A stretch of 64,000 bases of DNA, from NCBI RefSeq assembly GCF_010389155.1, contig NC_057769.1, forward strand, positions 248,001-312,000. Reading direction: 5' to 3'. The stretch comes from Erigeron canadensis (lineage: Eukaryota; Streptophyta; Magnoliopsida; Asterales; Asteraceae). Positions 47,714-60,057 of the stretch are shown in pieces. Within the stretch, counting starts at the first letter, position 1. Every line of letters starts with the position of its first letter. Both the position numbers and the translations under genes were made by a program. The notes under the pieces are model-generated. The model had not been told where the DNA came from. It saw nothing but the letters and a program-made list of their open reading frames with translations, and made no database searches.

Positions 47714-48204
47714 AAAATAAACATCATTCTTTTGTAAGATATATACATATATATATATATATTCTTGATTGATTGTAAAAATTAAAGTGCGTTGTATTGA
47801 ATTTGTCTATTCTTTTTAACATAACGAATAAACTTCCCTATGTTCAAACATAATGATTAAACCGGGATTACAACTTTTGATCATCACACATGAGAGTTTT
47901 TGTTGTACACTTGGAGTAGATGTTTTAAGCATTTATATATGTATGTCTGAGCAACTTTATACTAGCATTAATACCCGTATGACGTACGAATTGAGTATAC
48001 GTATTGTTGGTTTTTATTTTTATAAAGAAAGTAGTATTTGAACATCTCTCATCACAAACGTTTAATATCTCTAATGGCAGCCCAACAGTGAGAGACATGT
48101 AATGTAAACGTATCCATCAAAGAACTTGCATTACTTTTAAGACTGAAAATGTTTTTTGTTGTTGGTACTCGTCATTATTATCACATATGATTTTAATGTG
48201 ATTC
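47714..48204. other. Receptor kinase 3' flank
   Basis: 3' untranslated region with an (AT)n tract (47746-47761). At 47962-47990 a CTAG with a decayed ACCCGTA/TACG hairpin may be another minus-strand Helitron 3' end. Confidence 0.4.
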
Positions 48205-48343
48205 TTTTAGATCAGGTAAATACAATCTGCAAGGCCAAAAACCAAAATGCCACGCAGTTAAAAGAACCCCTCTTCAACCTCCCACATCGCTGTTGAAAGG
48301 GAAAGAGAGGCAGTTTGAAAGGAGGGGAAAGGGAAGGGAAAGA
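48205..48343 (+). promoter_or_regulatory. Promoter of the second U3 copy (decayed)
   Basis: The USE TCCCACATCG survives at 48280-48289, but at the TATA position the sequence is TTTGAAA (48314-48320) instead of TTTAAAA. The 75 bp before the USE also match the first U3 locus. Confidence 0.75.
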
Positions 48344-48557
48344 ATGACCTAACTTGAACAGGGTCTGTTCTATTGGCTCGTACCTCAGTATCCTTGATTC
48401 CTATCAAGACAACCCATGTCAACCACGACCATGTTGCTCGAGTGTGATTAACAGAGCTTATATAGTCTTGTATCGTGGCTCTGCAGAGGATTGTTGCCAG
48501 CCCCACCTAATGGGTCTTGGCATGGCTTCATGGTTGTCTGACAGACAATAGAATACC
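48344..48557 (+). pseudogene. Decaying U3 snoRNA copy
   Basis: This matches the U3 gene at 21961-22178 along its whole length on the opposite strand, roughly 85 percent alike, ending in the same GTCTGACAGAC D-box region and a T run (48559-48565). Differences fall on functional positions: the first bases are AATGACCTAAC instead of ACGACCTTAC, the guide has GGGTCTGTTCTATTGGC instead of GGATCTGTTCTATAGGC, and a gap removes the TGATGA of box C'. With the damaged TATA box this is probably inactive. Low-level transcription cannot be excluded. Confidence 0.85.
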
Positions 48558-48565
48558 CTTTTTTT

Positions 48566-49250
48566 CCTTTTTACAACCCAATTTGTACTCTTCAGTCAAC
48601 TCATGATGATCGTCGTATAGTGTGGAAGAAGGCTCTGGAGTGAAGCAAAAGGGTATTATAGTGTAACCTTGGTTTTTGCTCCAAGGTCCAGAATTTCTTA
48701 AAATCTTGAGACCTATGACCATATATGTTGCTTTTCTGAACTTGTATTTATAACACATGTCTGCTTTATAAAGATGACTGGAAACTTTTCTTGAATGCAT
48801 ATGTTTGTAAACCTTACATGATGACCCATATGATAATGTTCAAGGATCTGTTGAAGGTGGACGTGTTTATTGAATTATTTCTTTGTATATATACCTGTAT
48901 CTTGACAAGTTGACAGTCATTTTCACCATGTCTGCACCGGTGTTGACCATGTTAAATGGTTAACTATTTAGCCTTCTACATTCACTACAAGTCTACAACA
49001 ACACAAATCTTTTGCTCCATATTTATGTTTGCCACACCACACACAAGAATTCATGAAACAATGGGGGTATTTATGTTTATTGACATTCTAAAGTTATGTA
49101 TACAAGAGTATAATTGTAAGTACATAATCACATAATGGTATACAACAAATGGAGTTGTGCATCAATTCATAATGAAACAAAATTATATGGAAACCAAACC
49201 ATGGTTGAGAGAAAATTAATAATACAAAAGGGTAACTGAATGTAGGAGGT
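48566..49250. other. Spacer before the translocator gene
   Basis: AT-rich; the right part is presumably the translocator 3' untranslated region. A 90-codon minus-strand frame at 48528-48800 overlaps the U3 copy and has no recognised similarity. Confidence 0.35.
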
Positions 49251-52200
49251 TTATTTGGTCCTCTTCTTGGCTTCACTATACAGAATCACCCCAAACACCG
49301 TGAGCAAGTAACCTAGCATCCCCGTTACTGACACTGGATTCTTAAAAATCAATATTGAGATCACAACAGCTACGGCTCCTTTTGCATTCCCGAGGACCTG
49401 GCATGTACAACAATAATTGAAAGATTAAACTCATACAAATATACCTCAATATACATCAACTCATATGTCTCCATAATTGCTGCCAAATGAAGCAAAAGCA
49501 AAATGGATATAAGTGATAGTAGGAGTCCATTTTGATTTCAATAAACTGGAACGGGAACCACTGCATATATTTAGCAAAACAAAAAACGTTCAACTACCAC
49601 TATCAAACCTAATATATTGATATTAGACAAACTTAGCTATCCTTGCTGTTAAAAGATTTTTTGGCATCCATATGGCCTGGATGTGGCAATTTCAACCATT
49701 TATGTATATTCAGGACAACCATCAGTCATACTTTTCCTTTAATGGGTCAACTGATTAAACTAAAAGAGATTTTATGTAAAATAAAAACAGGTTGAATACG
49801 TTGAATGTGTCAAAAGCCATCCAGAATGTATTCACAAGTCTTTAATTATACGATAACAAGTTCTAGAGAGAGAATTTGGGAAATTAGTTTCATTTATCTC
49901 AAGTTTATATGAATTACAGCTTGGGTACCTATACAACTACAAACTAGACTAAGAATACAACATAATTAGCATCACTAATACATATAAACATATCTGCGCA
50001 ACAGGATATCTTTACTATGTATTTATATTCTAGAGTTGCCTTTATCAATAATAGCTTGTTAACCAAGCTATAGGATTAGTATTAATATATCATTAGGCTT
50101 GTAATTTGGATTATGGATGAATTAAAATGAGGTCTTAAGACTTTTAGGAGATCCTTGCTTCTCAAGAACCTTCTTATTGTTTTCTCTGTTTACCGTGTTT
50201 ATCAATACGAATCCACTTTAGTTTGTTCAGTTGGTATTAGAACCATTCCAACACTCGGAGTGGTGTCTTGTGGTCTATAAGTCTAGTTAATTCCTCCTCC
50301 ATTGAGCTAGTTATATAGGGTGAGTTCTACACCTAGCTTATGGGCTTATGGCTTGATGAAAACCTATTATGGAATGGGTTTGTATCAACTGGTATCATAG
50401 CCGATTGGTTTCTAATGAAGGTACCATGTGTGCTAGCTTTGTTTATGTGATTATGTCCCTCTTTTAAGTAATCTTAACAACTATTAGCAACTGCTCTGTC
50501 GATATATAAATATATTTCAGATATGAGTGAAGATATCATTTGCTCAAATTAATGTTACAATACTTAAGATTAATCGGAATAATTGTGAACTGTATTCATT
50601 TACTGGATGACTTATTGATAAATAAAATTCCATGTTATGTATTTCAATTACTCTTAAATATGCTTCAAATTTTGTTTCTACTGAAAATAATTAAATAAGG
50701 CGATAATAAAACTGATAATAATCTTACAAAACAATTAGCCTAGTGAAGTAACACATCCACAAGGATTTTTGAATACTTTTAAAAGTCAAGTACTAAACTA
50801 GATCCCATGGTAAAGTTACATAATGATCATTATGGAATTAATTTTATATTCAAGTTTAACTTATTATAACAAATTCTAGGGTATTCACAGACTGTTGCAA
50901 AATCAAGTCAAATTATCAGAGCTGTCAGTCTCCATCCGTTTAACTGATCTTTGTGCTCTGATAGCAGCTTCATTAAGGGGCACTATTTTCCTTTAGTGTA
51001 CTTCACAGTTGACCTATGTAATGCTCATTACTTTGATCAATGTGCTGTTATTGCTAGCCAACTAAAATGTCTAAGTCTATTCATGGTTTGAAATTTCATT
51101 TGTATTCGCATTTTGAAAGTTATTTTCTATCAGAAGCAAATCATGAACGGTAATTAGCATGTCTCGGAAAATATTATTTGGACGTTTATGCTGTACGGCG
51201 GTCTAGGATGTCGCTAATTTTCAATGAAATGCGCCAAGATGAAAATAAGGTAATATGTGGGTGGCAACTATCAGTGGCTTAAAGATGAAGATCAGCTATC
51301 AGTAGGTTGTTATAGGCTTACAGCTTGAGAGGAGTTGCTTAGAACTTAATGCAGCTGTTTAGAGTAAGAATGGTTATATTGCAGTTATTTGTAAGACAAC
51401 CGAAACAAAATTAAATACTATACATGATGCATATGTACTGCAACTCTGCAATTAGAGAAGCATATAGTACAGCTAACATGTACAAATGACACATCTTAGC
51501 ATTATATATGAACATCGAAACTAGATAAATTTAAAACGTAAGGCAATACCTGGAGAGTTAGAGCACTTGTGTGCTTGGTAACCAAGAAATTCGTCAGGTT
51601 GACTAGATATGCTAAAGCAGAATTGAAGAGTAGATACCAAATAATGTTGACGTCTTTTCTGGCAAGAGCTATAGTTATCCCAACCACATTATCTTCCATT
51701 AATAATGTTGCAGGAAGCAAGATGACAACAGCTACTGGTGCCATGTACAGCAAAAGATTCATAGAATTCAGCTTTTCCCTGTTATAAATATAGATTAACC
51801 CGCTATGTTGTCAACCAAATGTACAGCAAAAGATATATGGAATTCAGTTTTTCTTTGTCATTAATGTAAACTAACACACTACGTTGTCCACCAAATGTTG
51901 GTAAAAGATTGAAAGCCAACATATGATCTTATGAAAAAAAATCAGAATTTGCTAATCAGCTCTAGTAATACAGGCTCTAGGACATAGTGAATGAATTTGT
52001 GTAAATCAGATTACTGGATGTTTAAATATTTGACAGCATATGATTGTTGAAGTACTCGTCTATGAAACAAAAAACAGAAAAGGACATTTCTGAGAGGTAT
52101 ACTGTGAAACTAATTAGATAATCAGAAGCATAATATGTTTATCCAAACGCTAAAAACCATTATTGTGACTTCACATCACACTAACTGAAGACGTCACAAT

Positions 52201-53077
52201 AATCTGGTCCTAAATAGCAATTCTAGATACCCTTGAGAAGAAGGCAATAGAGGGAGATTACCCTTCTGAGGATAGCAAAATCCCCTGAAGCACCGACTTT
52301 AATGCTCTTGCAGCTGTAGCACCGAGGCACATAATAAAACCAAATAAATGAAAACTTGGTTCACCCTGCAGCAAAAGAATACATGCCATTTTAGTATGCA
52401 TGTGGCCACACAAAAACAGTTCACAAAAGGAAGAATAGCCTGAAGAAAAATACTCACAAAAGGACGATCTTAAAGATAAAAAGAAGCATATTTTAGTGTT
52501 TTACGATAATCATTTATTATGTCATAAAGAGATTAAGTCCCCTTGCAACAAATATATTATATATATATGTATATATATATAATATAATATGAATATTAAC
52601 TTATACTTGGCAATTTACAGCAACCGTCCAATGATGTGTGTGCAATTAATATCGAATTCCAAAATAAAACCTCTTGTAGCAAAATTCAAACTAGCGGTTT
52701 AGCTGATCTTGCTTAGGAATTAAATTTATTCTTGATTAAAAGCACAACTAACCTCTAAAATGGGATTCCAATTTGACAAATGATCGATAAATTTTGAATT
52801 TAAGGAGTCGTTTATAATATACCAAAACTAAAGATTGGTTGAAATCTGATAATGCAGCTTTACACAGCACAAATGTGAATGGATCACTTGATCACAAGAA
52901 GGTGATGATGCCTCGTGAATCAAATGGTTAAGTTTTAGAAGGATATATCATTTTCATCATCTACTTCATTCGTTTTGCCATGTGCCATGAGTCTCATTCT
53001 TGGGAGAATCATTAGGCTAAAGTTTTAGGAGGATATGTCGTTTGCAGCGGTCGTGAGAAAAAAGCGTAGTTAATCTT

Positions 53078-53109
<32 letters not shown>

Positions 53110-53860
53110 GTGGGGTTTTTAGATGTGCATTCTGAAAGTCATTATTATTTCATCGGAATCATGTTCTAGCATTGTATAAACCAATGTCTATCTACTTACA
53201 ACTATTCAACTCTTAAGGGTGAAACAATCATACATTTTGAAGTACATACTAGCTGCAACGAAGCACTATCAAACGATGCAATAAAAAGAATCACTAGTAT
53301 ATCATCATTATTATCATAAGGGATTAACAACCTGATCTCTCTAAGTCCAAGTACCATCTCCTACAAGAATGCAGAAACATTTAAGCACAAAATGAAAGTA
53401 AGAAGTTTTTTTTTACCCCACTAGCAATGACAACGCCGGTAACAACAGGAACAAGAGTAACATAGACCAACCAAGCCTCTTTTCTCATAGTCATAAGATA
53501 GGCAAAGACTGCAGTAAAGAAAGGGGTAGTGGCACCAATAGCCTGCGTAAACGAGACCGGCAGATATCTCAAGGAGACATTCCCACTAACAACAGAAGCA
53601 CAAAACACCAAACTTAAAGCAGAGATCTTGAAAAATTGAACCCTAGACCTGACAGTTTGTAAAGGAACCATCTTGAACCAAACAATGGCAATGTAACTAA
53701 GTAAAGAACAGGCAGTCATATGACACATTGTGAGAAAGATGGGATACTTGAAACCATAATTGGATAACAGGTATTTGTTGAGTAACAGGACACCAATGTT
53801 GGATATGTACCATGATAATACTAACCCACTTGTAAACCACTGATTGGATGATCCTTTCAT
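49251..53860 (-). CDS. Nucleotide-sugar/triose-phosphate-type translocator (At5g05820/At3g11320-like)
   Basis: Four exons on the minus strand, 53417-53860, 52262-52365, 51550-51778 and 49251-49397, join in phase to 307 residues; the Arabidopsis relative has about 309. It is a polytopic membrane protein of the drug/metabolite transporter superfamily (TPT domain) with about ten helices. Landmarks are [80 protein letters not shown] and a C terminus ending SEAKKRTK with a dilysine-like tail. Close relatives (the UUAT group) carry UDP-uronic acids and other UDP-sugars into the Golgi; the exact substrate here is not visible from sequence. The ATG at 53860 is the family start. Intron 3 is 2.15 kb and holds a copia-like remnant; intron 1 holds a C19A10 run. 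Confidence 0.93.
50068..50700 (+). mobile_element. Degenerate copia/TRIM-like LTR remnant in intron 3
   Basis: TGGTATTAGAACC (50232-50244) and TGGTATCATAGCC (50390-50402) both resemble the primer-binding site TGGTATCAGAGCC used by plant copia elements. The first sits 2 bp after a CA (50228-50229), as expected after an LTR beginning TGTTA near 50068. The following sequence translates only to short broken pieces. No 3' LTR was found. Confidence 0.45.
53078..53106. repeat. C19-A10 homopolymer junction
   Basis: Nineteen C (53078-53096) followed by ten A (53097-53106), in the first intron of the translocator gene. Confidence 0.9.
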
Positions 53861-54360
53861 CAATCAAGATTGAAAATTTCTTATGAAAAAAAAAAAAAGT
53901 CAAAGATTGGAAAAGTGGGTTTACATGGGTTTGAGTGAAATGTGGGAGATCTCAAGAGTGGGGTTTTTTTTTTACTTTTCAGTAAATTAGAATGAATGGA
54001 TCTTGGATTTGGGGGAATGAAAGAAAGAATGTGACGGAGATGGATGGATTAAAAAGTCAATTGTTAGTTACAGAGAGAGAGAGAGAGAGAGAGAGAAAGA
54101 AAGAGGGGCGGAATGAAGAAGAAGGAGGAGGTTTGGAGGAGGTTGACGTGGTAACAACGGTAATAAAGAGGGAGGAGATATACAGGGAAGGAAAAAAAAA
54201 AAAGATGCCCCTCTCCAATTCATTGCGTAAATCTGTAATCATATACTACATGGGATTGTGTGACATCCGACTAACTTCCATTTTTTTCTTCTTATTATTT
54301 TTTTTTAGAATAATATAAAGCTTAACTTAAAAATTCAGATTCCACTAAACCTCTATGTAA
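53861..54360 (-). promoter_or_regulatory. Translocator leader and promoter
   Basis: On the plus strand a (GA)n tract runs 54072-54098, so a CT tract lies in the leader or promoter of the minus-strand gene. No TATA box was assigned. Confidence 0.45.
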
Positions 54361-55217
54361 GGGGCGTTTAGTTCGCATAACTTTTTTTTTTGGAATGAAT
54401 TGCAATCTGTCAAATAAATTGAAATTTGATTGAATTAGAATCTGAATGAATTAGAATACGATGGAATTGGAATTTGATTGATTTATATATTATTTGTGTT
54501 TGGTTGACCAGAATTAAACGGAATTCATAATATTAATTATAATAGTAATAATAAAAGTTAAAATATATATTTTTAATTAGTAATATTAATACTTTTTACA
54601 AAATAAAAATTTTGTTATAAAATACTAATTTATATAAAATTTTAATAAAATTTTAAATATTAAATTTATTTTGTAAAAATATTATTTTTGTAATATTTTT
54701 GAAAATTTATATGTATTATTAAATTTTTTTATAAAATAATACTTTTAAAAAATTATATATAATTTTTTTAAAATTTTTATAGAATAATATTTATATAATA
54801 TTTTTTAAAAAAATTATATATATTATTAAAATTTTTATAAAATATTATTTTTAAAAATTAGTAATAATCTTTATAAATATTAATAGTTTTTTATAAAATT
54901 TTAAACAATTTTTAACTAATATGAAGTAATTATTAACAATAATATTAATTATTTAATAATAATAATAAGAATAGTAATATAAATATAATAATTTTTTAAC
55001 AATAATAATAATGATATATAGTTTTGAAATATATTATAATAGTTTTAATAATAAAAGAATAATTATAAAAGATATAATTTTAACAAAACTTGAATTTCAA
55101 TAGAATCTCAAACTTTCCATCAAATATGTGGAGGAATCTTGAATTCCATCTATGATGGAATTTGAAGGATTCCAATTCCATCAAATTCCTTGGAATTCTG
55201 CGAACCAAACACTTCCT
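54361..55217. mobile_element. Large TIR element of the 'GTTTGGTTC' family, copy 2
   Basis: The left end GGGGCGTTTAGTTCGC pairs with the right end GCGAACCAAACACTTCC. Arms hold GGAATT/AATTCC motifs as in 29126-30100, but the middle here is almost pure A/T (54530-55080). No transposase or clear duplication. Confidence 0.65.
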
Positions 55218-55762
55218 TTATTTTATCCTTCAATTTGTATGTATTTACTTAGCGATGGTAACGGGTGGCGGCGTTGGCGTCTTAACGGTAACGGTGTGGT
55301 TATTAATGTAAAAGTAATTGATGTAAGGGGTAGTATATTTATTTTAATAATTAAAAAGTGTATATTATAAATAATTTTATTAATATTATTATAAGTATAT
55401 TAAATAAAGATAATTTATATTAATCAATAAAAGAAGAGATAATTTAAGTACTTTAAAACAGTATCTAAAATTTCAAGAAAGACTCTCATGTTAAGAACCC
55501 TTCTCTCCATTCTTTGAACCAAGTGCCCCATGTATCAATTCTTCTAATGATAGTTGGGGACTAAGATCCAATTAATATGTAATCTTTAACTTTTCGAAAA
55601 GAATATATATTACAAGTGTAGTCGTATGAAACCATGCCACCAGCCTATAGAGAGCATGCATATATAAGCACACTGCAATAACATCGGCATGTAATGTGGA
55701 GTTATGGGCTTATGGCACAAGATTTTCAATTCTATGGACATGACATGAAGGAGAGAACTAAA
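55218..55762. other. Gene-free AT-rich stretch
   Basis: No gene or transposon ends recognised. Confidence 0.35.
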
Positions 55763-56195
55763 TCTATATCTATCTTATAAAGCATTTTTACCCTTTTCTA
55801 AAATCTCAAAAGATTATTTGAACTACCTAAATTACCCTCCTTATTTGTTCACCAATTTAAACATCTCTACCTAATATACATGTAATACTCTTAAATCTCA
55901 ACCACTCACTTTTTTCTCTCTTCTCCATAAATCATTTTATTCCTTTAATTAATTCAAAATCTTTTATCTCAAAACCGTATATTGATAAATTATAAAAATT
56001 GTAATGGATATTCTTAAAATTTCATGCTCTTTCCTTAGGGATGTCATTTGATATACTTTCGACGAAATTTTAAATCCGGATACGGAACCTGTACGGCTAA
56101 GCCATTTGACTATCACACTTTATGACTTATCACCTCTTATGACCTATCACCCCACCATCTCACCGCCGCATTGCGCGGGTACTATTGCTCGTTAG
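55763..56195 (+). mobile_element. Small Helitron-like element (433 bp)
   Basis: Starts TCTATATCTATCTTATAAAG after an A, a typical plant Helitron 5' end. Ends with a CCGC/GCGG hairpin and then TTAG about 12 nt later. The usual ending is CTRR before T; here TTAG is followed by G, so the 3' end is imperfect. Confidence 0.5.
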
Positions 56196-57191
56196 GAATA
56201 ACAATCTTTACTTGTTTTGAAATTACCTGTTTAATGTATAATCAGGTTCAAAGACGTTCACAATTGTCAAAAGCAATTAGCTGACTATTGCTAAAGATGT
56301 TTACTTATAGAGAGAGATGTTCACAATTCATGTCAAAAAAGCGATGTGGTATATATCTACAACTCTGCAAAAATTCACCTGCATAGCACCAATGTCTCTA
56401 CAAGCAAAACAAACAAGAAACTATTTATATACCATAAGAATGGTAATAAAAAAACACCTCCCCTTCATGGTATTCCGAATTAAGTGTAGTGTGTTGCCAT
56501 CTTCGTTACTTGGCATTGCTATATCTGCAACATGAAAGGTGAAACTATATCAATTACAAAAAGGGGACAATGGATGGATTGGGTCAAACAAGTAAGGATG
56601 ACCCGAAACACCTTTTGTTCAAAACTTAAGATCTTTTTATAAATACTTATTGCATCATATATTATTACAAAAATCATATTATTTCAATAACAATCTTGCT
56701 TTTCGAATATAATGCTTTAGGATGTGTATGCATTAAAAGAGTGCTTTGGGTGATTTTGGACCTGTTTCTCAGTTAAGCTTTTCTTTTTCCTGTTTGACCC
56801 GTCAGGGATAGAGCATGATTGCATGACTTCAACAGACCCATTCGTAAGTAGTTGGGTCAAATATGCATATCTATGGTTGCATATAAAGTAACTCAAATCA
56901 TCAATCAAAACAGTGCAAACTGACACAGTTTCTTGAGGATCGGACAACTGGTGGGTTTCATTCTCACTATTAAATGGTGGGATTTAATTAATCTTGTGTA
57001 ACTACATTTATATATTACTGCAGATATCAGACTTGCAACTGAAAGAGAAATATGGATTTCTACATCTCAAGTCAAAACTGAAAGTATAGATGCATATGTA
57101 TGCATATGCAGGAAAAAGACATACAAACTAAAATATTTCTTACCAGTTCTACATATGGATTAGCAGACATGCTGGCATGAAATTGTCCGCA
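56196..57191. other. Aldolase 3' flank and spacer
   Basis: No gene recognised; hAT-like phrases such as GGTCAAACAAGTAAGGATGACCCG at 56582 suggest an old repeat. Right part is the aldolase 3' untranslated region. Confidence 0.35.
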
Positions 57192-59647
57192 TCAGCTCTT
57201 TCTTTTCCTACAGATTCATATGTTAACAGACACAATGGTGAGAAAGTAACATGCAGATGCCTATTTTTGAGAAATTTTCAGCCCCATTTCACTGGTTCCC
57301 TTTTTAGATATGCGAAATGACTAGAATAGGGACAATTACACAAGCCAGCAAATGAGAAAGTTAAGATACCTTTCTACAGCTTTATTCGCTTGCAAAACTG
57401 CAAGTTGGGCAAGTCGATATACTGAATTAAAGTTCCTCTGAGCAATTGCCTCTTTATCAAATATAGCATCAGATAAGACAACTGATGATGCTCCATGAGC
57501 AATGTACTCTCCGAGTGAGTCTGTATACAGAAGTTGCATTAACCAACTAGATATATCCATATACCTTGAGTTTCAGAATCTTTTTGCATGAAAAAGTTAT
57601 GTTCTGCTTAATTTATAATACTCACGATCAGTGAAGCTAATAGGAAGCTGGATGATCACCAGATATTGCAAGATGGGAGGGTCGAGTAATAGGTCAATAT
57701 CAGTTCGGGTCAATACCTCAACATTAGAATCTGAAGTTTTTTTGATTTGACGTGTTTGTGAGAAAGCATAACCCTCCTTCCAAATCAACCAATTTATAAC
57801 AAATGGGTCAAAATTTCCATATAGAAAGATAACCTACCAATTGTTATTCCTTGAGATGCAACTATAGGAATATGGGGAAAAGGCTTTTTCATAGTTGCTA
57901 TGTACTGAACACCCCCAATTGCTGAAACAGGATATACCTGTCACAACCATAAACTAAATCTTAAAATAGGTCGGAAGTATGATAAAACATTTAGAGCCAT
58001 GTAAGTGATGATAATCGAGTATAAAACGGAATCATACAGTGTAAAATCAACTGTGCAAGTGTATTGTCTAAGAGCTGTGGAATTGCAGGTGTGCAACTAA
58101 CCTTCACAATTTTGGCACCAGCATTATATGATGACAAAATCTGGGAAATCAGCAAGTACTAACATTAGTAGAAAATAAACTTAAAGAGTATAAATGAGAA
58201 GAGAACTAATAACTAATACAAGGAATTTGTGTTTTTGATCATATTATTGGATAGACATGAACAAGATCACGCTAAGCTAAAGTGCCAAACGTCGGTTAAG
58301 TAACACTAAGAAAATGCAGATAGATAGCTTTGCTTTTTGACTTGATTTATGGTTTCAAGCAACAAAAACAATATCAGATTGTCGGGGCTTTAGTAGTATT
58401 AACAATAAGACAATAAATATTGTTGGGCACTTACTTCTGATGGGGTCATGACACCAGGTATATATAGCAACTCATCACTTACTTGATCCAAAATACCCTG
58501 CAAACAACTTACTTTATGTAACAAAAAGATCCTTATAAAGACTAAAAAAAACTGCGCCGAGTATTGAAATTAAGTATCAACTCCCAGTCCATAGAAAATA
58601 CATTTTACTTGGTCATAGCGCAGACCATGAACATTAACATTTGTGATTGATATATTGTAGGATTATGCCATATAAAAAGAGTTATCTGGAGGATATGAAG
58701 TGTTTCTCAGGTTGTGTATTGAATAAAAAGGACTATAGAAGTGTTTGTCTTGCCTTTACAAATGCAGGACTCATGATGAACTTTGCTCCAGCAATTTTGG
58801 CATTTTCGGCATCCTCAGTAGTCAAAACAGTGCCAACCTGGAGAGCATCAAGAAATAACCACATACATCTAAGACTCATTAATGATCAAAGACGAATCAC
58901 TTTTGAATAGTGTCACGAAAACGGGTAGACGGAGAGGAATGGGGTAATGATTAGGATAGGAAACAGTACTTACTCCAAGAGTGATAGTCGGATAATCCTG
59001 CACCAATTGATTTAAAACCTACCCAAATATAAAACGGAAATATCAATAAATTAAGGCTAGCTAGTATTAAAAAATAAAAAAGACAGTGTTTTTAGTTTTT
59101 TTTTTTTAAAAAAAAGGAAGTTAAGTTAAACAATTAACCTGAAACACACCAGGGGTAGAAACCACAATTTCAAGCTGCGAGAAATAAAAACAAAAGTAGT
59201 AGTATGTCAAACGTACATAAAATCTAATAACAGCTAGGTAGCTAGCCTTGTACTAATAATAGTAGGTATAAAAGAAATGGAGAGGGCGGGACATACGACA
59301 GAGATGCCAGCGGAAATTGCAGCACGGGCAGCTTCCAAGGCCACATCACCTCTATTCATTCACATTAAAATTAATATCTATACTAATAATAAAAAGTAGT
59401 AGTAGTAGGGGTAGGGGAGGTACCGTTGGGTTCGAAGACAAGCAATGACACCCGAATTTAAAATGTTTGTTAAACTCCTAGTACTAGTATTACTAATTGT
59501 TGCTGCTTCTGCTTCTTGGTGGTGATGATGACGATGGAAACAAGCAGGTGGAGTGGTGCAGCAGGAGGCTGCTTTTCTTGGCGGTGGTTTTACAAAACAA
59601 CATGAAGAAGCAGAAGAAGAGAGTGTGGATAATAACCACGACGACAT
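57192..59647 (-). CDS. KDPG/KHG-type class I aldolase, plastid-targeted
   Basis: Ten exons on the minus strand: 59424-59647, 59297-59351, 59139-59174, 58974-59018, 58754-58837, 58435-58497, 58102-58140, 57838-57937, 57370-57520 and 57192-57207. They join in phase to 270 residues. The first 60 or so residues are Ser-, His- and Ala-rich with few acids, like a chloroplast transit peptide. The TIM-barrel aldolase follows: LEIVVSTPGVFQ with the conserved Glu95, LGVGTVLTTEDAENAKIAGAKFIMSPA, and IVKVYPVSAIGG with the Schiff-base Lys182 and phosphate-binding glycines. Bacterial relatives split 2-keto-3-deoxy-6-phosphogluconate or 4-hydroxy-2-oxoglutarate; the plant substrate is not settled by sequence. 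Exon 5 most likely ends in a GC donor. The last exon codes for only five residues (KRKS after the split Arg). Confidence 0.9.
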
Positions 59648-60057
59648 ACTCTCACTTCTTGTTTAACTTTAAAAAAAAAAAAATTCGGCAGGCACAATTC
59701 TCTACTTTCCAATCATGAGTATAAATAAATATTTACAAAATGATCCTTTATTAATCAAAGATATCTTAATTTGATCAAACTTTGAGATCGACAAATACTT
59801 CAGGGACTCATTTGGGATATTTTATTATCTACTCTTATTTCATTTCACATTTTCTTTGAAGAAAAATTATAAAAACAAAAGGTGTATGCTGGAGTTCAGG
59901 CCGTTAATTCCAAGGCGAAAAAGGGAAAATTATCATCGATCTTTCATCCACCAACAAATTACTACTAATCTTTTTCTTTGGAATTTCAACCCCCCACCCC
60001 ATTAGAAAAGAAAAAGTATAGCCAGCCTTGTTTAGAGATTCATTCAGTTGTTTAGAC
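59648..60057. promoter_or_regulatory. Divergent promoter: aldolase (-) and DnaJ-like gene (+)
   Basis: Only about 410 bp separate the two start codons, and both genes code for predicted plastid proteins, so the promoter may be shared. No TATA box can be assigned with confidence. Confidence 0.5.

Noticed and set aside
48528..48800. 90-codon minus-strand frame
   Set aside because: It overlaps the 3' end of the U3 pseudogene and shows no protein-family similarity.
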